DNA of 64,000 nt, from NCBI GenBank assembly GCA_900103495.1, contig FMWZ01000004.1:1-64000 (forward strand). Reading direction: 5' to 3'. The notes below the pieces were generated by a model, which ran no database searches, had not been told where the DNA came from, and saw only the letters and a program-made list of their open reading frames with translations. Origin of the DNA: Lachnospiraceae bacterium G11 (GTDB lineage: Bacteria; Bacillota; Clostridia; Lachnospirales; Lachnospiraceae). The position numbers were made by a program, and so were the translations under genes. Each line of letters begins with the position of its first letter. Within the stretch, counting starts at the first letter, position 1. This document shows positions 22,823-32,483 of this stretch, piece by piece.

Positions 22823-24979
22823 ATGAAGATTTATTCGGGTCGAATAGATCGAAACAGTATGCTGCGCGTATTTCCCATTTTTGCGGGAGTCACCTTAAAT
22901 GTGATACTCGCATACATATCTTATCGAACCGACATGTTTCTTTTTGCGGATACTTCCGGAACGATAATAGTAGCAGCGCTGGGTGGAATATTCCCGGCTA
23001 TAGTTACTGCGGTCATCACCAATGCATGGTGCACAATCTTCAATTCTGACGCTATCTATTTTTCTGTTGTGAATGTTCTAATGGCTGTGATTACAGTCCG
23101 TTTCGTCAGAACCCATTCGTTTAAGAAAATTACCCATATTCTGAAATTATTAGGAATGACCGCACTTGTCAGCGGTGTACTTAGTGCGCTGATACAGTGG
23201 GGCCTTTTGGGAGGCCCTCAGGTTAGTTCAATTGTTGATATGGTGGATGCTTTGTCACCCACATTACATCTTTCGAAATTTCCGACTTTTTTGATTGTAA
23301 ATACTCTGGCTAACGTTATTGATAAGGGTATCACAATCGGAATAGCGGCTTCTGTACTATTCTTTATCCCCGACAAAATCAAACAGGAAATTAAGGACAG
23401 TGACTGGAGACAAAGACCTCTTTCCGACGATGAAAAACAGGCTATTAAGGAATGGGGCAAGAGCAACGGTGTTTCCTTGAGAGGAAGAACTACGATGATG
23501 CTTATTTTCGTGGGTCTTTCCATGGTTCTTGCCATTGGCGGAATAGGTGTGGGAATGTATTTTTCAAACACCAAGGCTGAGAAGACGGAAATCGCCTGGA
23601 ACGCAGCGCGGTTCGCAGCTGACTATATAGATACAGACAAGATTGCCGAATATGCTGAAAAGGGCAGGATGGTTCCGGACTATGCGGAAACGGAGAAGAT
23701 GCTATATAAAATCCGCGAAAACTCTCAGGGAGTTCTGTACCTTTATGTTGTCCGCATAACTGAGGAAGGCTGCCAGTTTGTTTTTGATTTGGACACAGAT
23801 TCTTCAATCGATCCTTACAATATGTATGCCCCTACTTTTGTGCCCGGGGAAATTGTTCCGTTTGAAGAGGCCTTTGAGCCTTATGTTCCCGCACTTTTGG
23901 CAGGGGAGAAGGTTGGTCCCGTGGAGTCCGATGATATCTGGAACTGGGTTTTGACGGTTTACTATCCTGTAAAAGATGACCAGGGAAAGTGTGTATGCTA
24001 TGTGGGTGCAGACGTTTCACTGGATTATCTTGTGAGATATATTCGTGATTTTGCCATAAGGGCCCTTCTTATTGTTGCAGGGTTCTTCATTCTGATTATT
24101 TCCTTTGGCATGAGAACCACAGGAATCTATGCCATGTATCCCATTAACAGCGTTGCAGAGTGTGTTGAACACTTTACCCATTCAGAAGAGAATCAGAAGG
24201 CTCTTGATAACAATGTTAAGAGATTGAGATCTCTTGATATCAGAACAGGGGATGAGACAGAAAAGCTTTATAGAGAAATCTGCGACATGGCATTAAACGT
24301 TGCAGAACAGATGCGAGACATAAGGCACTATGCTGAAGCCACAGCACAGATGCAAAACGGTCTGATCATTACAATGGCAGATATGGTCGAGAATCGTGAC
24401 TCAGATACCGGTGCTCATATCCAAAAGACTGCGGCCTATGTAAAGATTATCGTTGAGGGACTTAAGAAGAAGGGATACTATCCTGAGAAAATTACACCCA
24501 AGTACATGATTGATGTAGTCACATCGGCACCTCTTCATGACGTTGGTAAAATCAACATTTCCGACACTATTCTTAATAAGCCGGGTAAACTCACGGATGA
24601 AGAATATGAAATCATGAAGACTCATACCACACATGGTAAGAGAATCATGGAGCAGGCTATCAGTACAGTCCAGGGTGAAAACTATCTGAAGGAAGCAAGG
24701 AATATGGCGGCTTACCATCATGAGAGATGGGACGGCAAAGGCTATCCCGAGGGCCTTCATGGTCAGGTTATCCCTCTATCGGCTCGAATAATGGCGGTTG
24801 CGGATGTCTTTGATGCTCTGACATCACCCCGTGTATATAAGCCGGCATTCCCCCTTGAGAAGGCATTGGAAATCCTAAATGATGGTGCGGGAACTCAGTT
24901 TGACCCCAAGTGTGTAGAGGTATTTATGGATGCTCTGCCGGAAGTACAGGTTGTTCTTAAGAAGTATCAGGATGCGTGA
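22823..24979 (+). CDS. Membrane sensor with HD-GYP domain (c-di-GMP phosphodiesterase)
   Basis: The 718-aa protein has five or so N-terminal membrane helices (residues about 12-195) rich in small residues and reminiscent of ECF-type substrate-binding membrane domains. Another helix near 233-255 leads to an extracellular sensor region (about 256-405), a last helix near 412-430, then an HD-GYP domain. Metal ligands are intact: H572-D573 in HDVGK and H632-H633-E634 in HHERWDGKGYP. It should hydrolyse c-di-GMP in response to an outside signal. ATG 22823 follows CGGAGG. The hybrid kinase gene begins 17 bases after its stop. Confidence 0.9.
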   Translation: MKIYSGRIDRNSMLRVFPIFAGVTLNVILAYISYRTDMFLFADTSGTIIVAALGGIFPAIVTAVITNAWCTIFNSDAIYFSVVNVLMAVITVRFVRTHSFKKITHILKLLGMTALVSGVLSALIQWGLLGGPQVSSIVDMVDALSPTLHLSKFPTFLIVNTLANVIDKGITIGIAASVLFFIPDKIKQEIKDSDWRQRPLSDDEKQAIKEWGKSNGVSLRGRTTMMLIFVGLSMVLAIGGIGVGMYFSNTKAEKTEIAWNAARFAADYIDTDKIAEYAEKGRMVPDYAETEKMLYKIRENSQGVLYLYVVRITEEGCQFVFDLDTDSSIDPYNMYAPTFVPGEIVPFEEAFEPYVPALLAGEKVGPVESDDIWNWVLTVYYPVKDDQGKCVCYVGADVSLDYLVRYIRDFAIRALLIVAGFFILIISFGMRTTGIYAMYPINSVAECVEHFTHSEENQKALDNNVKRLRSLDIRTGDETEKLYREICDMALNVAEQMRDIRHYAEATAQMQNGLIITMADMVENRDSDTGAHIQKTAAYVKIIVEGLKKKGYYPEKITPKYMIDVVTSAPLHDVGKINISDTILNKPGKLTDEEYEIMKTHTTHGKRIMEQAISTVQGENYLKEARNMAAYHHERWDGKGYPEGLHGQVIPLSARIMAVADVFDALTSPRVYKPAFPLEKALEILNDGAGTQFDPKCVEVFMDALPEVQVVLKKYQDA

Positions 24980-24995
24980 CGGAGGTCTCTTTAAA

Positions 24996-27900
24996 ATGAG
25001 AAGCAAACGTATTTTGATGGCGACAGTAAGTGCTGTCACCCTGAGCTTTTTACTTAATACAGGAAACCCTGAGGCTAAGGTATTAGCTTCTGAAAGCAAT
25101 GCGCAAAAGAACGGCGATGCCGTGGAAACTGATGCTCAAATCGGCGGTGGTTATGCGGTTACCGGACAGCTTAAGGGCGTAGGTTATACATCAAAACTTT
25201 ATGATGCATCAAACGGCCTTCCCACATCAGATGCAAACTGTGTTTTGGGCACCAGCGACGGCTATGTCTGGATAGGCGGATATGGCGGAATTATCCGATA
25301 TGATGGCGTAGAGTTTGAGAGACTTGATTCTTCCGGAGGTCTTACCAGTGGAAGAGCGCTGTTTGAAGACAGCCAAAGAAGAATATGGGTTGGAACAAAT
25401 GATAACGGAGCAGTGGTTCTGGAGGAAGGCACAAGCACAAGATACACCTATGAAGACGGACTCCAGTCCTCATCTGTTCGTGCTTTCGGTGAAGACGGTG
25501 CCGGTAATGTTTATATAGGCACCACCGGCGGACTTTCCTATGTTACCAAGGATGGAGACTTTCATGTTATAGAAGACAGCCGGATTAATAACGAGGTTAT
25601 CTCAAGACTTAGCTCAGACAAAGCCGGCAATGTTTACGGATGTACAAAGAGCGGTTTAATCTTTTCTTTGTTTAACGGTGAAATTGGGTCCGTATACCTT
25701 GGCCATAACCTGGGCTTTGGAGGTGTAACTACTCTTTTTGCCGATCCAAATGCCGAGGGCAAGGTCTATATAGGAACAGATTCCGAATACTTATATTATG
25801 GATCCTTTGGAAATAATGCTTCGAAGTGTGAGAAAATCTCAGTTGATCCTGCGGATAATCTTTACTGGATAACTTATGAGTGCGGACGGATCTGGGTTAC
25901 CTGTGAAAATGTTGTGGGCTACCTTGACGAGAGACATATTTTCCGTCAGATGGAAAACATTCCTATCCACAACTCCATTGACATGATGACCTCCGATTAC
26001 CAGGGCAATCTTTGGCTTGCTTCTTCAAGACAGGGCGTAGCGAAGGTTGTCACTAACAATTTCCAGAACATTACAGCTTTGGCAGGCCTAAAGGATACAA
26101 CGGTAAATGCAGTCTGCTTGAGAGATAATCTGATATATGTGGGAACTGATTCGGGCCTGAGAATTATTGACCCGGGAAAGAAAGTAATTGAGAATGATCT
26201 GACAAAATATCTGGATGGAACGAGAATACGTTGCATCACAATGGATGATAAAAGCAATCTTTGGATTTCAACTTACACCAATGATTTGGGTGTCGTTCTC
26301 GTTGCAAGAAACGGCAAAATAACAAGCTACAGCAAAAAGGACGGCCTGCTTAGCAACGAAATCCGCTGTACTGTAAATCTTCCCGACGGAAAGACCCTTG
26401 TGGGCACCAATGGCGGCCTGGCAATCATCAAAGACGGAAGAGTCATAAAAACTGTGGGTGCCACGGATAAGATTGACAACACCATCTTTTTGACGGTGGA
26501 GCAGGGAAGCGACGGAAGAATCTATGTGGGAACCGACGGCGATGGAATGTACATCATCGACGATAATAAAATAGAAAAAATAGGCAGAAAAGAAGGCCTT
26601 ACCAGTGATGTAATACTTCGAATCAAGCAGGATGACAAGAGAGGTGTTATCTGGATTATCACGTCAAACTCTATTGAGTATTACAAAGACGGTCAGGTAA
26701 AGCATATTGAATCCTTCCCGTACAACAATAACTTTGACATCTATTTCAGCGACAGTGACATCGCATGGATACTGTCATCCTATGGATTGTACGCGGTGGA
26801 TTCAGCCGCACTTCTTGAAGACAATATCACAGATTACAGGCTGCATAATACCGCAAACGGCTTAAGCAGTATACCTACGGCCAATGCATACAGTGCCCTT
26901 GATGAACAGGGTAATCTGTATATTGCAGGAAGGTCCGGCGTGACAAAGGTTAACATTAACCATTACTTTGAAGAAAAAGCAAGAATAAGGACCGGAATCA
27001 GATACATCTACTGCAATGATGAAAGAATTACTCCGGATGCTTCGGGAGTTTATACGATTCCGGCAGTAAACGGCCGTATTCAGATTACTCCTTCCATACT
27101 GGATTTTTCCATGACCAATCCACTGATTCATGTTTATCTGGATGGCAGTGGCGATGCGGGTATAACAGCCAAGCAAAGCGACCTTTCATCCCTGGAATAC
27201 ACAGGATTGGACTACGGAAATTATGAGCTCCACATAGAGGTTTTGGATGTGAGTACCAGAGAGGTGCTGCAGGTTGATACTTTCCCCATTGTCAAGAAGC
27301 CTCTGATACATGAACTTTTGATTTCCAAAATCTTAATTGTCATTCTTATTATCGGTGTTAGTGGCTTGCTGGTTTGGCGAGTAATGACAGGAACCGTCGT
27401 AAGAAGACAGTACGATGAAATAAGGCAGGCAAGGGATGAGGCCGAGAGAGCCAACTCCGCAAAGTCAAGATTCCTTGCGAATATGTCTCATGAAATCAGA
27501 ACGCCTATCAATACCATTATGGGTATGGACGAAATGATTATGAGAGAAGACACAACGGATGTCCCAAAGTCTTACTATATGTCGGTCATTAACTACGCAA
27601 TCGACATTATGACGGCTTCGGAATCACTTCTTGGCCTGATTAATGACCTTCTTGACATGTCCAAGATTGAGTCCGGCAAAATGCATCTTGTGGAGCAGGA
27701 ATATGATTCCACCACGCTTCTTCGTTCCGTAGTTACCATGATTCGCGTCAGAGGTGCTCAAAAGGATCTGACCTTCGGAGTGGACATTGACGAGAATCTT
27801 CCAAAGAGGATGTATGGTGATGACGGCAAGATTAAGCAGATAATTCTAAACCTCCTTACCAATGCCGTTAAGTATACGGAGATGGGCGGTTTTACCCTGA

Positions 27901-29240
27901 CAGTAAAAGTCGAAGACAAAACTGAGGACAGATGCAATCTTCGATTCATAGTTAAGGACAGCGGTATCGGAATCAAAGAAGAGGATATGGATAAGCTCTT
28001 CACAGCTTATGAAAGACTTGATGAGGAGAAAAACAGCGGTATCCAGGGTACCGGACTTGGCCTTGATATCTCCAGACGTTTTGCAGAGTTAATGAACGGT
28101 AAACTATGGTGTGAAAGCGTCTATGGAGAAGGCTCGGAATTCATTCTGACCATTCCTCAGAAAATCGTGGATGCAACGGGAATCGGTGTATTCGACGAGC
28201 GTGACGAGGGAACAAAGGGACCTTATGTGCCTCAGTTCATTGCTCCGGATGCAGATATCCTTGTGGTTGACGATAACCCCATGAACCTTACGGTTATCAA
28301 GGGACTGTTAAAAGCAACAAAGATGTTTGTCACCACGGCGGCAAGCGGTGAAGAGTGCCTTGAGAAAATCAAGTACGGAAGCTTCAATGTGGTATTGCTT
28401 GACCACATGATGCCCGGAATGGACGGCCTTGAAACCTGTGCAAGAATCAGAGAGACCAACCCTGATTTGCCTGTTTACGCCCTTACGGCAAATGCGGCTG
28501 AGGGTGGAGAAGAGTTTTATAAGTCAAGAGGTTTTGACGGATATCTGGCCAAGCCCATTGACAGTCTGGCTCTTGAGAAAGCTATCATGAAGCATCTTCC
28601 TGAGGATATCATGATGAAGCCCAGAGCCGAGGATGCGGTGGAGGAAGAGTGGACCCTTCCCGAGGAATATGCCTGGATTAATGATGTTCCCGGCATTTCT
28701 ACCGAGGACGGCATCAGAAATTCCGGCGGAGTTGCCACCTATATAAGAAGCCTTAATGATTTCCTTGATACAATAGATGATAATGCAAAGGTTATAGAGA
28801 ACGCGTATAAAGAAAAGACAATCAGACTTTATACCGTTAAGGTTCATGCCCTTAAAACCTCTGCAAGAATTATCGGTGCAGCCGGCCTGTCTACAATGTG
28901 TGAAAAGCTTGAAGAGGCCGGAAACAAGGAGGACATTCCTTACATCGATGCCAATCATGAGGCCATGATTGAGGAATTCAAATCATATAAGGAAAAACTG
29001 AAAGATCTCCGCAAGGAAGCGGGGGAGGACAACCGACCTGAGATTCCTTCGGATGAGCTGGCCGGAGCGTACGAAGCTTTGAGAGAAGTGGTTCCTCAGA
29101 TGGATTATGATTCGGTTGAGATGATTATCGGGCAGATTAAGGAATATAAGCTTCCCGATGAAGATGCGGAAAGGTTTGCTGCTATAGAAAAGTGCCTAAA
29201 GACCTTCGACTGGGACGGGATGAAGGAATTTATAGAATAA
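24996..29240 (+). CDS. Hybrid histidine kinase with propeller sensor (propeller-YYY-HK-REC-HPt)
   Basis: The 1414-aa protein has a signal sequence and an extracellular region of repeated two-component propeller units (about residues 60-640, e.g. GYVWIGGYGGIIRYDG and RRIWVGTNDNGAVVL). A Y_Y_Y-like beta domain (about 680-765), a membrane helix (777-797), HisKA with His832 in NMSHEIRTPINT and the ATPase domain with GTGLGLDISRR follow. Next come a receiver with Asp1136 and an HPt domain with His1284 (VHALKTSARIIGA), giving a complete internal phosphorelay. This architecture resembles the hybrid glycan sensors of Bacteroides but has HPt instead of AraC output. ATG 24996 has GGAGGT nine bases upstream; the longer frame overlaps the HD-GYP gene. 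Confidence 0.9.
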   Translation: MRSKRILMATVSAVTLSFLLNTGNPEAKVLASESNAQKNGDAVETDAQIGGGYAVTGQLKGVGYTSKLYDASNGLPTSDANCVLGTSDGYVWIGGYGGIIRYDGVEFERLDSSGGLTSGRALFEDSQRRIWVGTNDNGAVVLEEGTSTRYTYEDGLQSSSVRAFGEDGAGNVYIGTTGGLSYVTKDGDFHVIEDSRINNEVISRLSSDKAGNVYGCTKSGLIFSLFNGEIGSVYLGHNLGFGGVTTLFADPNAEGKVYIGTDSEYLYYGSFGNNASKCEKISVDPADNLYWITYECGRIWVTCENVVGYLDERHIFRQMENIPIHNSIDMMTSDYQGNLWLASSRQGVAKVVTNNFQNITALAGLKDTTVNAVCLRDNLIYVGTDSGLRIIDPGKKVIENDLTKYLDGTRIRCITMDDKSNLWISTYTNDLGVVLVARNGKITSYSKKDGLLSNEIRCTVNLPDGKTLVGTNGGLAIIKDGRVIKTVGATDKIDNTIFLTVEQGSDGRIYVGTDGDGMYIIDDNKIEKIGRKEGLTSDVILRIKQDDKRGVIWIITSNSIEYYKDGQVKHIESFPYNNNFDIYFSDSDIAWILSSYGLYAVDSAALLEDNITDYRLHNTANGLSSIPTANAYSALDEQGNLYIAGRSGVTKVNINHYFEEKARIRTGIRYIYCNDERITPDASGVYTIPAVNGRIQITPSILDFSMTNPLIHVYLDGSGDAGITAKQSDLSSLEYTGLDYGNYELHIEVLDVSTREVLQVDTFPIVKKPLIHELLISKILIVILIIGVSGLLVWRVMTGTVVRRQYDEIRQARDEAERANSAKSRFLANMSHEIRTPINTIMGMDEMIMREDTTDVPKSYYMSVINYAIDIMTASESLLGLINDLLDMSKIESGKMHLVEQEYDSTTLLRSVVTMIRVRGAQKDLTFGVDIDENLPKRMYGDDGKIKQIILNLLTNAVKYTEMGGFTLTVKVEDKTEDRCNLRFIVKDSGIGIKEEDMDKLFTAYERLDEEKNSGIQGTGLGLDISRRFAELMNGKLWCESVYGEGSEFILTIPQKIVDATGIGVFDERDEGTKGPYVPQFIAPDADILVVDDNPMNLTVIKGLLKATKMFVTTAASGEECLEKIKYGSFNVVLLDHMMPGMDGLETCARIRETNPDLPVYALTANAAEGGEEFYKSRGFDGYLAKPIDSLALEKAIMKHLPEDIMMKPRAEDAVEEEWTLPEEYAWINDVPGISTEDGIRNSGGVATYIRSLNDFLDTIDDNAKVIENAYKEKTIRLYTVKVHALKTSARIIGAAGLSTMCEKLEEAGNKEDIPYIDANHEAMIEEFKSYKEKLKDLRKEAGEDNRPEIPSDELAGAYEALREVVPQMDYDSVEMIIGQIKEYKLPDEDAERFAAIEKCLKTFDWDGMKEFIE

Positions 29241-29258
29241 ATGCAAGGAGAAGATTTT

Positions 29259-30017
29259 ATGTCTGGGAAAAGGGTATTGTTACTAGGGGAGAAGGAGACG
29301 TTTTTAATCAGAGTTCTTCTTAAGAAAATTCAGGACTCCGGCATTGAATGCAAATTTGTCAATTGGAATATCAATGACATTAACTCTTCATGGGCCGGAT
29401 GCGAGCTTGTGACCCTCTATATGGATGAGGGGGAGAGACCACCCGGAGATGTTCTGCATTTTTTGACGGACAAAATGTCTGAGGAAAACGTAATGATGAT
29501 TCCCATTGGAGAGAAGAATGATATGCAGGTTATTCTGGACCGCGTTCCGGGAGACCTGATTTACAAATCATTCCTTCGGCCGGTGGATAACAATGAGTTT
29601 ATCGGCGCACTTCTTGACCTGTTCAATAAGCTGGAGGCAGGAGAGTTTAAGAAAAGCATTCTCATAGTAGATGATGACCCCAATTATCTGGGGCTTGTTA
29701 GGGAATGGCTGAAGGGAACTTATAAAGTCAGCATGGCCAATTCAGGATTGCAGGCCATTAAATTCCTTGGGAAAAACAAAGTGGATCTCATTCTCCTTGA
29801 CCATGAGATGCCTGTAACCAGCGGCCCCCAGGTTCTTGAGATGCTAAGAAGTGAGGAAGAGACCAAGGACATTCCTGTAATGTTCCTTACGGGAAAGAGC
29901 GATAAGGAAAGCGTTATGGCCGTTGTGGCTTTGAAACCCGAAGGATATTTCCTAAAAACAATTACCAAGGATGAACTTTTGGAGAAACTGGCAGAGTTTT
30001 TCGTAATGCGTAAGTAG
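29259..30017 (+). CDS. Response regulator with degenerate and intact receiver domains
   Basis: The 252-aa protein has two receiver-like halves. The first (residues 1-125) starts GKRVLLLGEKETFLIRVLL but lacks an obvious acidic pocket or phospho-Asp, so it is probably a pseudo-receiver. The second (about 130-252) has the DDDPNY pocket, phospho-acceptor Asp181 in LILLDHEMPVTSGPQ, and the Lys in FLKTI. No DNA-binding output exists, so it likely acts by protein contact, perhaps as the phosphate acceptor of the upstream HPt and a regulator of the HD-GYP proteins. ATG 29259 follows AAGGAG; ATG 29241 has no site. Confidence 0.85.
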   Translation: MSGKRVLLLGEKETFLIRVLLKKIQDSGIECKFVNWNINDINSSWAGCELVTLYMDEGERPPGDVLHFLTDKMSEENVMMIPIGEKNDMQVILDRVPGDLIYKSFLRPVDNNEFIGALLDLFNKLEAGEFKKSILIVDDDPNYLGLVREWLKGTYKVSMANSGLQAIKFLGKNKVDLILLDHEMPVTSGPQVLEMLRSEEETKDIPVMFLTGKSDKESVMAVVALKPEGYFLKTITKDELLEKLAEFFVMRK

Positions 30018-30050
30018 ACTGACTCATAGACTGAGAGGAACTTTTTCACA

Positions 30051-32441
30051 ATGATGGAGTTTTTGAGTGCACATCAACTGAATTTCATGCAGGCCCTGTC
30101 GGGTGTTTGCGGAGTTAGTGCGTTCCTTCTTTTGATAACAAAGGCTATTACACCTAAGAGAAGAAGAGCGCTGATTTTGATGGAATTGACTGCGATGTTC
30201 CTGCTCATTTTTGACAGACTGGCATATATCTATGCAGGCGATACCAGCCGTACGGGATATGTCATGGTCAGGGTCAGCAATTTCATTGTCTTTTTCCTGA
30301 CCTCGGAAATTGTGTTTGCCTTCAATAACTATCTTAAAGTACTCCTTTGGAGTGAAAAGAAGGTACTTGTATATCCAACAAGGATAAAGATTGTGGACAT
30401 TATGGCCATTGTTGGAATGGTAATGGCAGTTATAGCAGCCTTTACAGGTTTGTATTATTACTTTGACGAAGCTAACCATTATCACAGAGGTCCTTTTTTC
30501 CTGGTTTGTTACATCATACCGGTAGTCGCTCCTATAATTCAGCTTGCTTTGATTCTTCAATACAGGAAGCTTTTCAGTAAATGGATTTTTGCTTCTCTGA
30601 TGCTGTTTCTTCTTGGGCCAATAATAGCATCAGTTGTTCAGCTTTTTGCTTATGGACTGTCGTTAACCAATGTAACGATGGTATTGGTGGCAGTTTTCAT
30701 GTATGTTTTTGCCTACCTGGACATTAACGAGGCCATTGAAAAAGCCCATGCCAATGAGATAGAAGAATTGCTTGCCAGTCAGGAAAACGCAAAAGAACTT
30801 TTTGACAGAACCACAAGTGCGTTCATGGCAGCAATTGATGCAAAGAATGAATATACAAGAGGCCATTCGAAACGTGTTGCGGAATATGCAAGACGAATAG
30901 CCGTTATGTGTGGTAAGAATGATGAGGAGTGCGAGGAGATTTATTACTCGGCACTTTTACATGATGTGGGTAAACTTGGCCTTCCCGACTCGGTTCTTGA
31001 GAAGGGCGAGGAGATGACTGAAGCAGAGCATGAGCTTGTGAAGCAGAAAACCATCATTGGCGATCAGATATTATCAGACATCGCGGATTTCCCTTACCTT
31101 AGAGAAGCAGCCCATTACAGTCATGAAAGATATGACGGCACCGGATATCCCGATGGCCTTAAGGGGGAGGAAATACCTGAATCCGCGCGAATTGTTGCCA
31201 TTGCTTCGGCCTATGACACCATGACTACGGCCAACAGCAAGAGAGACCCTATGCCTGACCAGGTTATCAGGGAGAAATTTATCAGAGAATCCGGCAAGAA
31301 GTTTGACCCCAGATTTGCGGGGCTCATTATAAGGATGATTGATGAGGACAGTAATTTCCAGATTATTTCCGGGAAAAAGCCCGAGAAACTTGTGCTGAAG
31401 GATGAGTATTTCTTTGATGAGTACAAGAAGAACATTACACCCGGAGTAGTCATTACCCACAATGTAGAGCAGATAAGCCTAAGGACCCGTCCCACCGAAA
31501 GAAAGGATGGAGAGTTCTTTGAAACCTCACTGATTCTGTTTGACTCTTACGATGGACGTGTGCATGAGAATTCGGAGTCCATTGCAACATTCAGGTATAT
31601 GGAATACGGTGAAATCTGGCTCTCGGGAAACTATGTATGTACCAGCGCCAGAAAGATGGATGTGAATATAACCGAGAAGGAGCCTGAGGAGGGTGAACAC
31701 GTTCATCTTTTGCGCAGAGATGACCAGTATACCATCACACTCGGAAGATACAGAGATCATCTGAAAATCAAGATTGAGAATGATTTAAAGATTATGGATA
31801 TTGTTGTAGCCCTTCCCGATAACTCCAGGTGGGCATATGTGGCCTTCTCCGGCGAGCATGCTCATATAGACGGATTAAAGGTATCGAAAACCGGAGATAT
31901 CTACGGCGAGGGAGATATTCCGAGAATTGCCAACGAAATTGATTTCACTGACAGAATGGAAAGCGATTTACCCAATATTCAGATTGATACCACCCGCTCC
32001 GCAGCGACAAAGGGCATACCTCTTACGGATGGACTAAGAATTGCCTTCCATACAATGAGCCTTCCTTCAGCCAACCTTATCTGGCATTGTCCCTATATCG
32101 TTATTTATCATTCTGATGACGGAAAGGTTGGAGGCCATAACAGCAGAGAATATGCGCTTATAAAGCTGAACGGTGAAAGTACGGGAATAGAGGAGTTCTC
32201 CGAGAACTCAATGAACCTTGAACAGAATGACTTCAAAGGCTGGGAAGAGTGGGAGAAGTTAAACAAGCGTGGTATGGAATGTCTGGTAACCTTCAGAAGA
32301 CGAGGCAACCGTATCATCTCCATAACTAAGAATGCCGGAATTGAAATAGAAAACCTGACTGTAATAAAAGATGGTCAGACAGACATATATGTTGCCCTGA
32401 CCGGTGACCAGTGTGTGCTGACGGATATAAGAGTTATGTAA
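30051..32441 (+). CDS. Membrane HD-GYP protein with long unassigned C-terminal region
   Basis: The 796-aa protein has about seven N-terminal membrane helices (residues 10-230). A short helical linker (NEIEELLASQENAKELFDR) and an HD-GYP domain (about 255-440) with H304-D305 in HDVGK follow. The second metal motif reads SHERYDGTGYP (S357-H358-E359), so the first His of the usual HHE is replaced by Ser. About 330 C-terminal residues are beta-rich with no recognised family. ATG 30051 is used; ATG 30054 is next to it. It lies 34 bases after the response regulator and probably belongs to the same unit. Activity is uncertain because of the changed ligand. Confidence 0.82.
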   Translation: MMEFLSAHQLNFMQALSGVCGVSAFLLLITKAITPKRRRALILMELTAMFLLIFDRLAYIYAGDTSRTGYVMVRVSNFIVFFLTSEIVFAFNNYLKVLLWSEKKVLVYPTRIKIVDIMAIVGMVMAVIAAFTGLYYYFDEANHYHRGPFFLVCYIIPVVAPIIQLALILQYRKLFSKWIFASLMLFLLGPIIASVVQLFAYGLSLTNVTMVLVAVFMYVFAYLDINEAIEKAHANEIEELLASQENAKELFDRTTSAFMAAIDAKNEYTRGHSKRVAEYARRIAVMCGKNDEECEEIYYSALLHDVGKLGLPDSVLEKGEEMTEAEHELVKQKTIIGDQILSDIADFPYLREAAHYSHERYDGTGYPDGLKGEEIPESARIVAIASAYDTMTTANSKRDPMPDQVIREKFIRESGKKFDPRFAGLIIRMIDEDSNFQIISGKKPEKLVLKDEYFFDEYKKNITPGVVITHNVEQISLRTRPTERKDGEFFETSLILFDSYDGRVHENSESIATFRYMEYGEIWLSGNYVCTSARKMDVNITEKEPEEGEHVHLLRRDDQYTITLGRYRDHLKIKIENDLKIMDIVVALPDNSRWAYVAFSGEHAHIDGLKVSKTGDIYGEGDIPRIANEIDFTDRMESDLPNIQIDTTRSAATKGIPLTDGLRIAFHTMSLPSANLIWHCPYIVIYHSDDGKVGGHNSREYALIKLNGESTGIEEFSENSMNLEQNDFKGWEEWEKLNKRGMECLVTFRRRGNRIISITKNAGIEIENLTVIKDGQTDIYVALTGDQCVLTDIRVM

Positions 32442-32469
32442 GGGCGTTCTTTATATTCCGCAAATCTGA

Positions 32470-32475
32470 TATAAT
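32470..32475 (+). promoter_or_regulatory. -10 box of the TetR gene (leaderless)
   Basis: A perfect TATAAT lies eight bases before the ATG at 32484, and there is no ribosome binding site between. A poor -35 (TTCTTT, 32447-32452) is 17 bases upstream. Transcription is expected to start at or next to the start codon. Confidence 0.55.
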
Positions 32476-32483
32476 AAACGGGT

